From: Pseudooceanicola atlanticus
GTDB taxonomy: Bacteria > Pseudomonadota > Alphaproteobacteria > Rhodobacterales > Rhodobacteraceae
Assembly: GCF_000768315.1 (NCBI RefSeq)
Contig: NZ_AQQX01000003.1
Span: 186,001 to 250,000 of the forward strand
Reading direction: 5' to 3'
DNA: 64,000 nt
A program made the position numbers and the translations under genes. The notes beneath the pieces were generated by a model. The model worked only from the letters and a program-made list of their open reading frames with translations, had not been told where the DNA came from and ran no database searches. Positions 45,015-52,926 of this stretch are shown piece by piece (position 1 is the stretch's first letter; each line of letters starts with the position of its first letter).

Positions 45015-46205
45015 TCAGGAGGCGCCGAATTTCAGCAGCTTGATCGCCGCAAAGTCGGTCACGTCCCCGCCGACCCGCTTGGTCGCGTAGAACAGGACAT
45101 GCGGCTTGGCGCTGAACGGATCGCGCAACACGCGCAGATCGGGGCGTTCTGCGACGGTGTAGCCGGCGTTGAAATCCCCGAAGGCGATGGCGCAGGCATC
45201 GGAGGCGATGTCGGGCATGTCCTCGGCGATCAGCACCGGGTAGCCCATCAGCCGTGCCGGTTCCCCGGCCGCCAGCCCGTCGGACCACAGGAAGCGCCCG
45301 TCACCATCCTTCAGCTTGCGCACCGCGCCGGCCGTCTTGGAGTTCATCACGAAGGTGCCGTTGGCCCGGTAGCGCGCGCCAAGGGCATAGACCAGATCGA
45401 CGATTGCATCCGCCGGATCGTTGGGATCGAAATCGCCATCCGTGCCGGTCGCAATGTAGCCCAGGGAATCCCAGGCCCAGGACGCGTCGGCGACCATGGT
45501 GTGGGTCATGAACCCCGTAGGCTTGTCCGATCCGTTGCCGTTGACGAAGGCCGAGGCTTCTGCCCGCGTGAACTTGTCGGCGATCCGTGCGGCCAGCCAG
45601 CCCTCCATGTCGAAGGCCGTGTCGTCCAGCAGGCGCTGCGACGCCTTGGGCAGGGCCGAGAGTTCGTAAAGCGGGATCGAGATGCGATCCAGGGTCGAGG
45701 TCGTCGACTCGCTGACCGATCCACCCTCGCTGACCCAGCCCGAAGAGATATCGGTCGTGTCCATCAGCACGTCGTAGGACCCGGCCTCAACCGTCACGAC
45801 GTTGCAGATCGACCGGATCGAGGCCGCCGATTGCAGCACGTTGCGGATCGTTTCGGAGGTCTGCGGATCGACCAGGTAGCCACCGTCGGAGGCGACGGAA
45901 AACGCCTTGCCCTCCAGCTCCAGCCCGCGCAGGCCGTCATCGTCGCCGGTGCGCAGATAGGCGCCGAACGCCTTGGTGTGGGGTACGGTCAGATCGGCCT
46001 CGGTGGCCAGGGCCGGGCGCAGGCCCGCATGGGTTTTTCGGTCAAGCATGGTCAAACGGCTTTCCTGTTGTTGCAGTCGCTCATCAATCGCGTCGCGGTA
46101 GCTCTTGAACTCCGCCACGAAGCCCGCCACGGCGGTCTTCATCTCGGCTGCCGGAGACAAAGCCTCTCCGGGCCGAGAACTCGTCTCGGGTTTCTCCATC
46201 GTCAT
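45015..46205 (-). CDS. GTA g5: major capsid protein (HK97 fold)
   Basis: A 396-aa HK97-fold capsid protein. The N-terminal 70 residues form the charged, helical scaffold arm (EMKTAVAGFVAEFKSYRDAI, ERLQQQESRLTMLDRK), expected to be removed by the g4 protease. Then FGAYLRTGDDDGLRG, SDGGYLVDPQTSETI, SGWVSEGGSVSESTT and ATKRVGGDVTDFAAIKLLKF. Normal length, no defects. Confidence 0.95.
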   Translation of the reverse strand: MTMEKPETSSRPGEALSPAAEMKTAVAGFVAEFKSYRDAIDERLQQQESRLTMLDRKTHAGLRPALATEADLTVPHTKAFGAYLRTGDDDGLRGLELEGKAFSVASDGGYLVDPQTSETIRNVLQSAASIRSICNVVTVEAGSYDVLMDTTDISSGWVSEGGSVSESTTSTLDRISIPLYELSALPKASQRLLDDTAFDMEGWLAARIADKFTRAEASAFVNGNGSDKPTGFMTHTMVADASWAWDSLGYIATGTDGDFDPNDPADAIVDLVYALGARYRANGTFVMNSKTAGAVRKLKDGDGRFLWSDGLAAGEPARLMGYPVLIAEDMPDIASDACAIAFGDFNAGYTVAERPDLRVLRDPFSAKPHVLFYATKRVGGDVTDFAAIKLLKFGAS

Positions 46206-46230
46206 TTTCCCGTTGAAGAATTCGGCCGGG

Positions 46231-46761
46231 CTACTGCCCTGCCATCTCCAGCCGCGCCCCGTCGAAGGCCGCCGCCAATTCGCGCATCATGTCGGTCTCG
46301 GGGCCCTCGCCCTTCGCCGCCACTCGCGCACTGGGCAGCATCGGGAAGGTCACCAGCGACACTTCCCAAAGCTCCAGTTCCGTCAGGAGCCGCCGGCCCC
46401 CGTCATCCTTCACCGCCCGTTTCGTGCGGTACCCGATCGACAGCCCGTCAAACGCGCCCGCCCCGATCAGCGCCGCCGCCTCGCGGGCCTTCGCGACCCC
46501 TTCCAGCAGGCGTCCCTTGACCCAAAGTCCGGTCTCGTCCTCGTGCAGTTCGTCCCAGACGCCAATCGGCTGGGCCGGGTCGTGCTGCCACAGCATCTTG
46601 ACCCCGCGGCCCGTGCCCAGGCTGGCTGCATAAGCGCCCCGCGCCACCACGTCGCCGCCCTGGTCCGCCGCGCCGAAACGCGAGGCATAACCTTCGATCC
46701 GGTAGTCGTCGGTCACCGACAGATCATCCCCGAACCCTGCGAATTTCCTTTCCAGTTCCAT
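46231..46761 (-). CDS. GTA g4: prohead maturation protease
   Basis: A 176-aa serine peptidase of the HK97 prohead (S78/U35) family. IEGYASRFGAADQGGDVV is the opening strand, KMLWQHDPAQPIG carries the catalytic His, and FDGLSIGYRTK the catalytic Ser. Trims the capsid N-terminal arm. ATG 46761 has GAGGGG about 6 nt upstream; an adjacent GTG at 46764 is possible. Confidence 0.92.
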   Translation of the reverse strand: MELERKFAGFGDDLSVTDDYRIEGYASRFGAADQGGDVVARGAYAASLGTGRGVKMLWQHDPAQPIGVWDELHEDETGLWVKGRLLEGVAKAREAAALIGAGAFDGLSIGYRTKRAVKDDGGRRLLTELELWEVSLVTFPMLPSARVAAKGEGPETDMMRELAAAFDGARLEMAGQ

Positions 46762-46784
46762 CACTTACCCCTCGATCCCATTCC

Positions 46785-47024
46785 TCATGACGCCTGCAGC
46801 ACAAACGATTGAAACGCCTCCGCCAGCACCACGCCGACAACGCCATACACTGTAAGCCAAAGGCGTTTCTCCAACCGTTCGATCGTCGCCTCGTGACGCG
46901 CGATCCGCTCTTTCAGCCCGTCGATCTGCAGCCGCGAAACCCGCTCATGGGCCTCCAGCCGCAGCGCCGGGGCACAGTCGAAGCTTTCGAACCCGTAGCG
47001 CCGTATCTCCTTCGGCTCACTCAT
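46785..47024 (-). CDS. GTA g3.5: small protein with coiled coil and membrane-like helix
   Basis: A 79-aa protein: MSEPKEIRRYGFESFDCAPA, a helical ERVSRLQIDGLKERIARHEA segment with coiled-coil character, then a hydrophobic LWLTVYGVVGVVLAEAF helix at the end. It is at the position of orfg3.5 of RcGTA. No role is established. Overlaps the portal gene by 8 nt. Confidence 0.85.
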   Translation of the reverse strand: MSEPKEIRRYGFESFDCAPALRLEAHERVSRLQIDGLKERIARHEATIERLEKRLWLTVYGVVGVVLAEAFQSFVLQAS

Positions 47025-48192
47025 CCCCGACCTCCGCCGGAAGCCCCAGCAGCGACCGTTTCTCGGCCCGCGTCAGGAATTCCGCCTTGGCCACGCGGGC
47101 CCATTGCGCATCGCGTTCTGCGGACAGGGCGGGCACCTGGTCGAGGTCGGGCTTCAGCATCACCGCCTCGCCCGTGAAGCCCTGCAGCCAATGCGACAGC
47201 GCGGCCGTGACCCGTGTCGCCAACGGCAACACCGTCAGGCGAAAGAACGCGCGATGCGCCTCCTGGTAATTCGCGTAGGTCGCCTCGCCCGGGATCCCCA
47301 GCAGCATGGGCGGCACGCCGAAGGCCAGCGCGATATCCCGCGCAGCGGCCTCCTTGGTCTTCTGGAATTCCATGTCCGAGGGGCTGAACCCCATCGGCTT
47401 CCAGTCCAGCCCGCCTTCCAGCAACATCGGCCGCCCGGCATTGCGGGCGCCCATGTGGTGGCTTTCCAGTTCGTTGACCAGCCGGTCGTACTGATCCGCC
47501 GCCATCGACGCCCCGTCGGCCCCGCCATAGACGATCGCACCCGAGGGACGCGCGGCATTGTCCAGCAACGCCTTCGCCCAGGCCGAAGCCGAGTTGTGAA
47601 CGTCCAGCGCCTGCGCCGCCGCCTGCATCGCGCTCAGCCCGTAATGGTCGTCCTGCGGGTGAAAGCTGCGCACGTGGCAGACCGGCACCCGCGCACCCGT
47701 CACGTCGAAACGGTGCTTGCGCCCTCCGACCGCGTATTCGTAGGCCACCGGCCAGCCATCCGCGCCCGGCACGACCGACATCCGGTCCGACCGCAGCACA
47801 TGAAGTTCCACCGGCGCGCCCTCTTCGGCAGCCACGGCCTCCACGTAGCCGTTCCCGGTCAGGATCAGCTGTCCGAACAGCGCCTCCAGCAGTTCTGCCT
47901 TGCCCTGAACCGGGTTGGGCCGTGCCAGCAGTTCCAGCACCGGATGCGTTTCATAGCGGCGCGTCTCGTCCTGAAGGACCAATGGCAGCGCCGCCGCGGC
48001 CTCTGCGATCATCTTGACCGCGCGAAAGCCGACCGGGTTCCCGGCAAAGCCCGTCCGGGTCAGCGACACCGTATCGCGCGGCGACCAGGCCACCCGGCCC
48101 GCACCGTGATAGGCGATCACCGGGCCAGCGGCGCTGGCCTTCGCTTCCGGGGCCGTCCCCGCATCGCGCCGGAAATAGTCGATCACTCCCAT
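47017..48192 (-). CDS. GTA g3: portal protein (HK97 family)
   Basis: A 391-aa portal: MGVIDYFRRDAG, VSLTRTGFAGNPVGFRAVKM, FHPQDDHYGLSAMQAAAQAL, IALAFGVPPMLLGIPGEATY, NYQEAHRAFFRLTVLPL. Forms the dodecameric channel through which the terminase packs DNA. Separated from g2 by 74 bp. Confidence 0.94.
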   Translation of the reverse strand: MGVIDYFRRDAGTAPEAKASAAGPVIAYHGAGRVAWSPRDTVSLTRTGFAGNPVGFRAVKMIAEAAAALPLVLQDETRRYETHPVLELLARPNPVQGKAELLEALFGQLILTGNGYVEAVAAEEGAPVELHVLRSDRMSVVPGADGWPVAYEYAVGGRKHRFDVTGARVPVCHVRSFHPQDDHYGLSAMQAAAQALDVHNSASAWAKALLDNAARPSGAIVYGGADGASMAADQYDRLVNELESHHMGARNAGRPMLLEGGLDWKPMGFSPSDMEFQKTKEAAARDIALAFGVPPMLLGIPGEATYANYQEAHRAFFRLTVLPLATRVTAALSHWLQGFTGEAVMLKPDLDQVPALSAERDAQWARVAKAEFLTRAEKRSLLGLPAEVGDE

Positions 48193-48266
48193 GGGTCACT
48201 CCTTCCATCCCGCGCCCCGTGGCGCTTCGGAAAAGAACATCCTACGAAAGGGTTAAACCGGCCTTC

Positions 48267-49673
48267 CTAGAGCGAACGCACCCTTGGCCGTTTGCGCAAC
48301 GCCGCCGCATCGATCATCAGTTCGTGCAGAGCCCAGACCAGCGCATCCAGCCTGTCTGGAGAGCCCTTGCCCTCATATCCACGCGCCGTCATGGCGCAGA
48401 GCTGATCCTCAAGCGCCTCCAGCCCGCGCAGGTGATGCACCCTGCCCTGTTCGTAGAGCGCGGCCACCGGTTCGGCCCTTGCGGCCTTCCCGCGCGCCGC
48501 ACGCACCTTGCGGAGCGGCACCAGCGGGTCGACCTGCCGGATTACCGCCTCGACCAGGTCACCACCCTGGTTCACCTCGGCCACGACCCGTTCGGCACCG
48601 TGCCGTTCCATCGCGGCGATTGCCGCCTCGGCCCATTGCATCGGGGACGCCGCGCGCACGCTGGCATCCTCCAGCACGAAGGCGCGCCAGTCCGAGACCT
48701 CTCCGCGCGTCACCACGCCCGCGACCACGATCCCGCATTCATCCGATCCGTCATGGCCCGTCACCGGCGGGTCCACCGCGACGACCACGCGGTCCATCTC
48801 GGGCGGGGCGTCGATCCGGCCCGCCTCAAGCGCTGCGGACGTCCACATAGCCCCTTCAGCCTCGCCCAACATCACACCGTCCAGTTCCTGCCGCCCCAGG
48901 CGCGTCTCCGCATAGCGTGCGCGAACCTCTTCCAGGAAGGACTCGGCCAGGTTCGCCCTGTTGGCCTCTGTCGGCGCCTGAGTCACCATGGTCGACGGCA
49001 TCTCCAGGAGGTCCTTCAACACACCGACGTTGCGCGGCGTGGTCGTCACGCAGACCCGTGGATCATCGCCCAACCGCAGCGCGAATTGCAGCATGTCCCA
49101 GGTGTCGCGCGCCTTCTTCCACTTGGCCAGTTCGTCCACCCAGGCGGCATCGAATTGCGGGCCGCGTAGCGCCTCTGGCTCATGCGCGGAAAACACCTGT
49201 GCGACGGCACCGTTGGGCCAGACCAGCTGTTTGCGCCCCGCCTGCCAGTCCGGCCGCCGGTCGGGCGGCGAACAGGCCAGGATCCCGCTGTCGCCGAAGA
49301 TCATCACCTCGCGCACCTGGTCGACGGTTTCGCCCACCAGCGCGACACGCGAACAGCGCCCGGGATCCATCGGGCGCGCGCCTTCAACCACGGAGCGCAC
49401 CCATTCCGACCCAGCCCGCGTCTTGCCGGCGCCGCGTCCGCCCAGGATCACCCAGGACCGCCAGTCCCCTTCGGGCGGCATCTGGTGCGGCATCGCCCAG
49501 AACTCGAACAAAAAGGGGAGAGCACGAAGCTCTCCCTCAGTCAGGTCATCCAGAAATTTCTCCTGCACCGCAACATCGGCGGAGGCGATCCAGCTTGCAC
49601 CCGATCTCGGCCCTTGCGGCGTCGAGGTCGAGCTCCCCGCTTCCGCCCCCTTGTTCCCTGCGTCGGTCTTCAT
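48267..49673 (-). CDS. GTA g2: large terminase subunit
   Basis: A 468-aa packaging ATPase/nuclease. Walker A GGRGAGKTRAGSEW at 78-91; the RNase H-like nuclease begins around residue 290 with VVVAVDPPVTGHDGSDEC. In GTAs it packs random host DNA rather than its own genome. ATG 49673 is chosen because GGAGG lies 9 nt upstream (49683-49687 region) and the protein starts MKTDAGNKGAEAG; an in-frame ATG at 49721 would lengthen it by 16 residues. With this start it overlaps g1 out of frame by 128 bp. Confidence 0.94.
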   Translation of the reverse strand: MKTDAGNKGAEAGSSTSTPQGPRSGASWIASADVAVQEKFLDDLTEGELRALPFLFEFWAMPHQMPPEGDWRSWVILGGRGAGKTRAGSEWVRSVVEGARPMDPGRCSRVALVGETVDQVREVMIFGDSGILACSPPDRRPDWQAGRKQLVWPNGAVAQVFSAHEPEALRGPQFDAAWVDELAKWKKARDTWDMLQFALRLGDDPRVCVTTTPRNVGVLKDLLEMPSTMVTQAPTEANRANLAESFLEEVRARYAETRLGRQELDGVMLGEAEGAMWTSAALEAGRIDAPPEMDRVVVAVDPPVTGHDGSDECGIVVAGVVTRGEVSDWRAFVLEDASVRAASPMQWAEAAIAAMERHGAERVVAEVNQGGDLVEAVIRQVDPLVPLRKVRAARGKAARAEPVAALYEQGRVHHLRGLEALEDQLCAMTARGYEGKGSPDRLDALVWALHELMIDAAALRKRPRVRSL

Positions 49674-49884
49674 GGTGTTTCGCCTCCACTTCATATGCAA
49701 TCCTGAGAAAAGTCCTGACATCGCTGGCCATGCGCAACGCGTCCTTGACGCCGCCCGGCTCGCCGTCCTTGACCAGGCCCTGTACCCGGCGCAGATCGGT
49801 CTTCAACTGCCGTAGCTCCTGCACGATGTCGTCGATGTGACCGGGGATATCCCCGGCCTGTTGCTCTTCTTCGATAAGAGTCAT
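49546..49884 (-). CDS. GTA g1: small terminase subunit
   Basis: A 112-aa predominantly helical, charged protein: MTLIEEEQQAGDIPGHIDDI, VQELRQLKTDLRRVQGLVKD, VRTFLRIAYEVEAKHHED. Position and character match GTA gp1, identified as TerS in RcGTA. ATG 49884 is the first codon after the leader; the longer open frame from 50037 would read through the promoter and terminator and is rejected. First gene of the GTA operon. Confidence 0.85.
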   Translation of the reverse strand: MTLIEEEQQAGDIPGHIDDIVQELRQLKTDLRRVQGLVKDGEPGGVKDALRMASDVRTFLRIAYEVEAKHHEDRRREQGGGSGELDLDAARAEIGCKLDRLRRCCGAGEISG

Positions 49885-49929
49885 TGTCGTTGCCCTGTTT
49901 TTGTTATTGGCCCGCCCGCCGAACCCACG

Positions 49930-49962
49930 AAAAAACGGCCCCGGGATTGCTCCCGCGGCCGT
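49930..49962 (-). terminator. Intrinsic terminator in the leader of the GTA operon
   Basis: On the minus strand a 12-bp stem with one mismatch (ACGGCCGCGGGA / TCCCGGGGCCGT, tetraloop GCAA) is followed by six Ts (49935 to 49930). It stands only 46 nt before the g1 start and about 20 nt downstream of the candidate transcription start, so it would stop leader transcription unless overcome. Confidence 0.8.
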
Positions 49963-49989
49963 TGATCCACCTGTTCCAGCTTGCCTTCG

Positions 49990-50018
49990 TTTATACGTTC
50001 GACCGTGCGTTACGTCAA
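49990..50018 (-). promoter_or_regulatory. Near-consensus sigma-70 promoter of the GTA operon
   Basis: Minus strand TTGACG (50013-50018), 17-nt spacer, TATAAA (49990-49995). Transcription should begin near 49983. The only minus-strand genes downstream are g1 to g15. Confidence 0.65.
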
Positions 50019-50019
50019 A

Positions 50020-50070
50020 TAACCCTCTGTTTACCATAGACCTTTTCGTTTACGGATTGTTAACCCTCTG
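50020..50070 (-). promoter_or_regulatory. Repeated decamer upstream of the GTA promoter
   Basis: CAGAGGGTTA (minus strand) occurs at 50020-50029 and 50061-50070, 41 bp apart (about four helical turns), the first directly abutting the -35. Between them GTTTAC is repeated (50029-50034 and 50048-50053), and TTAA-N7-TAAA near the distal copy resembles a degenerate CtrA site. Plausible activator sites (GafA and CtrA control RcGTA). Confidence 0.45.
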
Positions 50071-50086
50071 CCCTCCCGAAAACGAA

Positions 50087-50120
50087 AAAGGCCGCCCCCA
50101 TTTCCGGGGACGGCCCTTTC
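50087..50120 (-). terminator. Terminator of mltG
   Basis: Minus strand GGCCGTCCCC-GGAAAT-GGGGGCGGCC followed by TTTTTCG, 20-50 nt after the mltG stop. It insulates the GTA promoter region from mltG transcription. Confidence 0.85.
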
Positions 50121-50137
50121 GAAAAATAACAACACGA

Positions 50138-51295
50138 TCACTCGCTGGCGCGTTCCGCCTCGATCTGCCGCCACCGGGCGACGTTCTCGTTATGCTCGGC
50201 CAGGGTCCGCGCGAAGGCGTGGCCGCCAGACCCGTCCGCCACGAAGAACAGGAAGTCGGTCGACGACGGGTTTACCGCAGCCTCGATTGCCGCGCGGCCC
50301 GGATTGGCGATCGGGGTCGGCGGCAGACCGTCGATGACATAGGTGTTGTAAGGCGTCTCGCCGCGCAACTCGCTCTGGCGCAGTCCACGGCCCAGCACGC
50401 CCTGGCCGTTGGTGATGCCGTAGATCACCGTCGGGTCGGTCTGCAGGCGCATGCCCTGGTTCAGACGGTTGATGAAGACCGAGGCTACCTGGTCCCGCTC
50501 TTCCGCGACACCGGTTTCCTTCTCGATGATCGAGGCCATGATCAGCGCCTCTTCGGGCGTGTCGTATGGCAGGTTGTCGGCCCGTTCGACCCAGGCGGCT
50601 TCCAGGATGACCTCCTGCGCGGTCTCCATGCGGTCGATCAGCGCCTGACGGTCGGCCCCCACGGTCACTTCATAGCTGTCGGGTGCCAGCGATCCCTCTG
50701 CCGGGACCTCTGCAACCTCGCCCTCCATGACGTCCACGCGGCTCAGTGCGTCAACGACCTGCCACGAGGTGACGCCTTCGGCCACCGTCACACGGTACCG
50801 CGTGTCGTTGCGCGCGCGCATTGTCTCGAAGATGGCCGGCACCGGCTCTTCCCCGGAGGGATCGAATTCGGCCCGTTCAACAAACCGGTTGGTGGTCGGG
50901 TCAAGCTCCCGCACCTGGACAGAGGACCGGGTCACGCCGATCCGGTAGACGATCTCGGTGCCGCATGTATTGGCCCCGCCACGGGTCAACACATCGACGA
51001 TCTCTTCCATCGAAGCCCCGGCCGGCACCAGGAAGGATCCGGCCTTCAGCTGGTTGGTCTTGTCGGTGTAATCCGCGCCGATCCGCAGGATCGCACCGCT
51101 GCTGACCGCGCCGCGATCCTCAAGGTCCTCACTGATCTGCGACAGCCGCGCACCGCTGGGCACACGCACGCAGATCGCCTCGGCCAGGGGGCCTTCGGCA
51201 TTGTATTGCTCCTTGCCCCACAGGATCAGGCCGCCCATCAGGAAGATGGCGACGATCAGCAGGGTCAGGGCGTTGGAGGCGACAGCCCGCCACAT
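50138..51295 (-). CDS. mltG: Endolytic murein transglycosylase MltG
   Basis: Cleaves nascent glycan strands at the inner membrane and sets strand length. The protein is 385 aa. One transmembrane helix (about 9-27, ALTLLIVAIFLMGGLILWG), a LysM-like part (CVRVPSGARLSQISEDLEDR) and a YceG catalytic domain with the catalytic Glu in MASIIEKETG (about residue 257) and NRLNQGMRLQTDPTVIYG. Lies 3 bp after fabF, the common order in proteobacteria. Confidence 0.95.
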   Translation of the reverse strand: MWRAVASNALTLLIVAIFLMGGLILWGKEQYNAEGPLAEAICVRVPSGARLSQISEDLEDRGAVSSGAILRIGADYTDKTNQLKAGSFLVPAGASMEEIVDVLTRGGANTCGTEIVYRIGVTRSSVQVRELDPTTNRFVERAEFDPSGEEPVPAIFETMRARNDTRYRVTVAEGVTSWQVVDALSRVDVMEGEVAEVPAEGSLAPDSYEVTVGADRQALIDRMETAQEVILEAAWVERADNLPYDTPEEALIMASIIEKETGVAEERDQVASVFINRLNQGMRLQTDPTVIYGITNGQGVLGRGLRQSELRGETPYNTYVIDGLPPTPIANPGRAAIEAAVNPSSTDFLFFVADGSGGHAFARTLAEHNENVARWRQIEAERASE

Positions 51296-51298
51296 GAT

Positions 51299-52561
51299 TT
51301 ACCGAACCTTCCCGAAGATGATCGAGGCGTTGGTGCCACCGAAGCCAAAGGAGTTCGACAGCGCCACGTTGATCTCGCGCTCTTCCTTCTTGTTGGCCGC
51401 CAGCGACAGTTTCGGCGTCACCGCCGGGTTGTCGAGGTTGATCGTCGGCGGCGCGACCTGGTCCCGGATCGCCAGGATCGAGAAGATCGCCTCGATCGCG
51501 CCCGCCGCGCCCAGAAGGTGTCCGGTCGCCGACTTGGTCGAAGACATGGTGGCCTTCTTCGCCGCCTCGTCGCCCATCAGCCGCTCGACGGCGGCCAGTT
51601 CCAGCGTGTCGGCCATGGTCGAGGTGCCATGCGCATTGATGTAGTCGATATCGTCCGGGGTCAGGCCCGCACGTTCCAGCGCCGCCTTCATCGAGCGGAA
51701 ACCGCCATCCATCGTCTCGTCGGGTGCGGTGATGTGATAGGCATCGCCCGACAGGCCATAACCCAGGTATTCGCCATAGATCTTGGCGCCCCGCGCCATG
51801 GCGTGCTCGTATTCCTCGAGCACCACGATGCCCGCACCCTCGCCCATGACGAAACCGTCGCGATCCGCATCGTAGGGCCGGCTGGCGCGCTTCGGATCGT
51901 CGCCATACTTGGTCGACAATGCCTTGCAGGCGTTGAACCCGGCAATCCCGATCTCGCAGATCGCGGCCTCGGCACCGCCGGCGATCATCACGTCCGCATC
52001 GCCCCACTGGATCAGGCGTGCCGCATCGCCGATGGCATGGGCGCCGGTGGAACAGGCCGTCACGACGGCGTGGTTCGGCCCCTTGAAGCCGTAACGGATC
52101 TGCACCTGGCCCGAGATCAGATTGATCAGCGCGCCGGGGATGAAGAAGGGCGACACCCGCCGCGGCCCCTTCTCGGCCATAAGCAGGGTGGTCTGTTCGA
52201 TGGATTGCAGCCCGCCGATGCCCGACCCGATCATGACGCCGGTGCGCAGACGGCTTTCCTCGTCCTCGGGCGTCCAGCCCGCATCCTCGACCGCCATGGC
52301 CGAGGCGGCGATGCCGTAGAGGATGAAGTCGTCGACCTTGCGACGCTCTTTCGGCTCCATCCAGTCATCGGAATTGAACGTGCCGTCCGTGCCATCGCCC
52401 AGCGGCACCTGGCAGGCATATTTGGTGGTCACCCGTTCGGGGTTGAAACGGGTAATCGGCCCCGCCCCCGACTGACCGTCCAGGATCCGTGACCAGCTTT
52501 CCTCGACACCGCTTGCCAGCGGGGTCACCAGACCCAACCCTGTGACTACCACTCGACGCAT
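51299..52561 (-). CDS. fabF: 3-oxoacyl-ACP synthase II
   Basis: Elongates acyl-ACP with malonyl-ACP. The protein is 420 aa. MRRVVVTGLGLVTPLASGVE opens the thiolase fold; the catalytic Cys170 is in VVTACSTGAH, and the histidines in NAHGTSTMADTLE and TGHLLGAAGAIEA complete the triad. ATG 52561 starts the family N-terminus; longer readings run into the palindromic element upstream. acpP lies 2.8 kb upstream instead of adjacent, with three unrelated genes between. Confidence 0.96.
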   Translation of the reverse strand: MRRVVVTGLGLVTPLASGVEESWSRILDGQSGAGPITRFNPERVTTKYACQVPLGDGTDGTFNSDDWMEPKERRKVDDFILYGIAASAMAVEDAGWTPEDEESRLRTGVMIGSGIGGLQSIEQTTLLMAEKGPRRVSPFFIPGALINLISGQVQIRYGFKGPNHAVVTACSTGAHAIGDAARLIQWGDADVMIAGGAEAAICEIGIAGFNACKALSTKYGDDPKRASRPYDADRDGFVMGEGAGIVVLEEYEHAMARGAKIYGEYLGYGLSGDAYHITAPDETMDGGFRSMKAALERAGLTPDDIDYINAHGTSTMADTLELAAVERLMGDEAAKKATMSSTKSATGHLLGAAGAIEAIFSILAIRDQVAPPTINLDNPAVTPKLSLAANKKEEREINVALSNSFGFGGTNASIIFGKVR

Positions 52562-52692
52562 GAATTCTGCCCTCTTTCCTTCGGTCCCGACGCTCTTACC
52601 CCGCCCCCGCCCCACGGAGCAAGAGGGACGGCCCCGGCAATAGCACATCTCTGCCCATATCGCGGCTCCCCGGCCCGTCCCGATCGCCAACC

Positions 52693-52915
52693 GGCGCGCC
52701 TGCGGCGCATATGATTTCATTTTGCTCAGGCCGCAAGGGCCCGGTCCGGATCGGCACCGGCGGCTCTCCGGCCACGGCAGAGGGCTCTGCCCTCCGCACC
52801 TCCCGGGATATTTCCCGGCCAGATGAAAGGGGGCGCGGCGCCCCTGCTTCATCTTGCCGGAAATACTCCGGGGTTGGCGTCAAGGCGCAGCCTTGGCGAC
52901 AAGGGGCAGAGCCCC
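52693..52915 (-). repeat. Complex palindromic intergenic element, copy B
   Basis: About 223 bp, inverted relative to copy A at 20568-20822 and holding the same modules in the same order: GGGGCTCTGCCCC; a CGCCAAGG/CCTTGACGCC-type hairpin; CCGGAGTATTTCCGGCAAG-ATGAAG opposite an imperfect TTTCATCTGGCCGGGAAATA-TCCCGGG; a GAGGGCAGAGCCCTC hairpin; then GGGCCCTTGCGGCCTGAGCA to GCGCCGCAGGCGCGCC. Fills the gap between the ureohydrolase stop and the fabF start. Confidence 0.7.
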
Positions 52916-52926
52916 TTTCCGTCCCC

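Noticed and set aside
36007-49884. Active prophage
   Set aside because: No integrase, repressor, replication, lysis genes or att repeats; gene order and TIM-barrel g15 are those of a GTA.
49901-52492. 863-codon plus-strand frame across mltG and fabF
   Set aside because: Antisense shadow of two well-supported genes; it also crosses two terminators.
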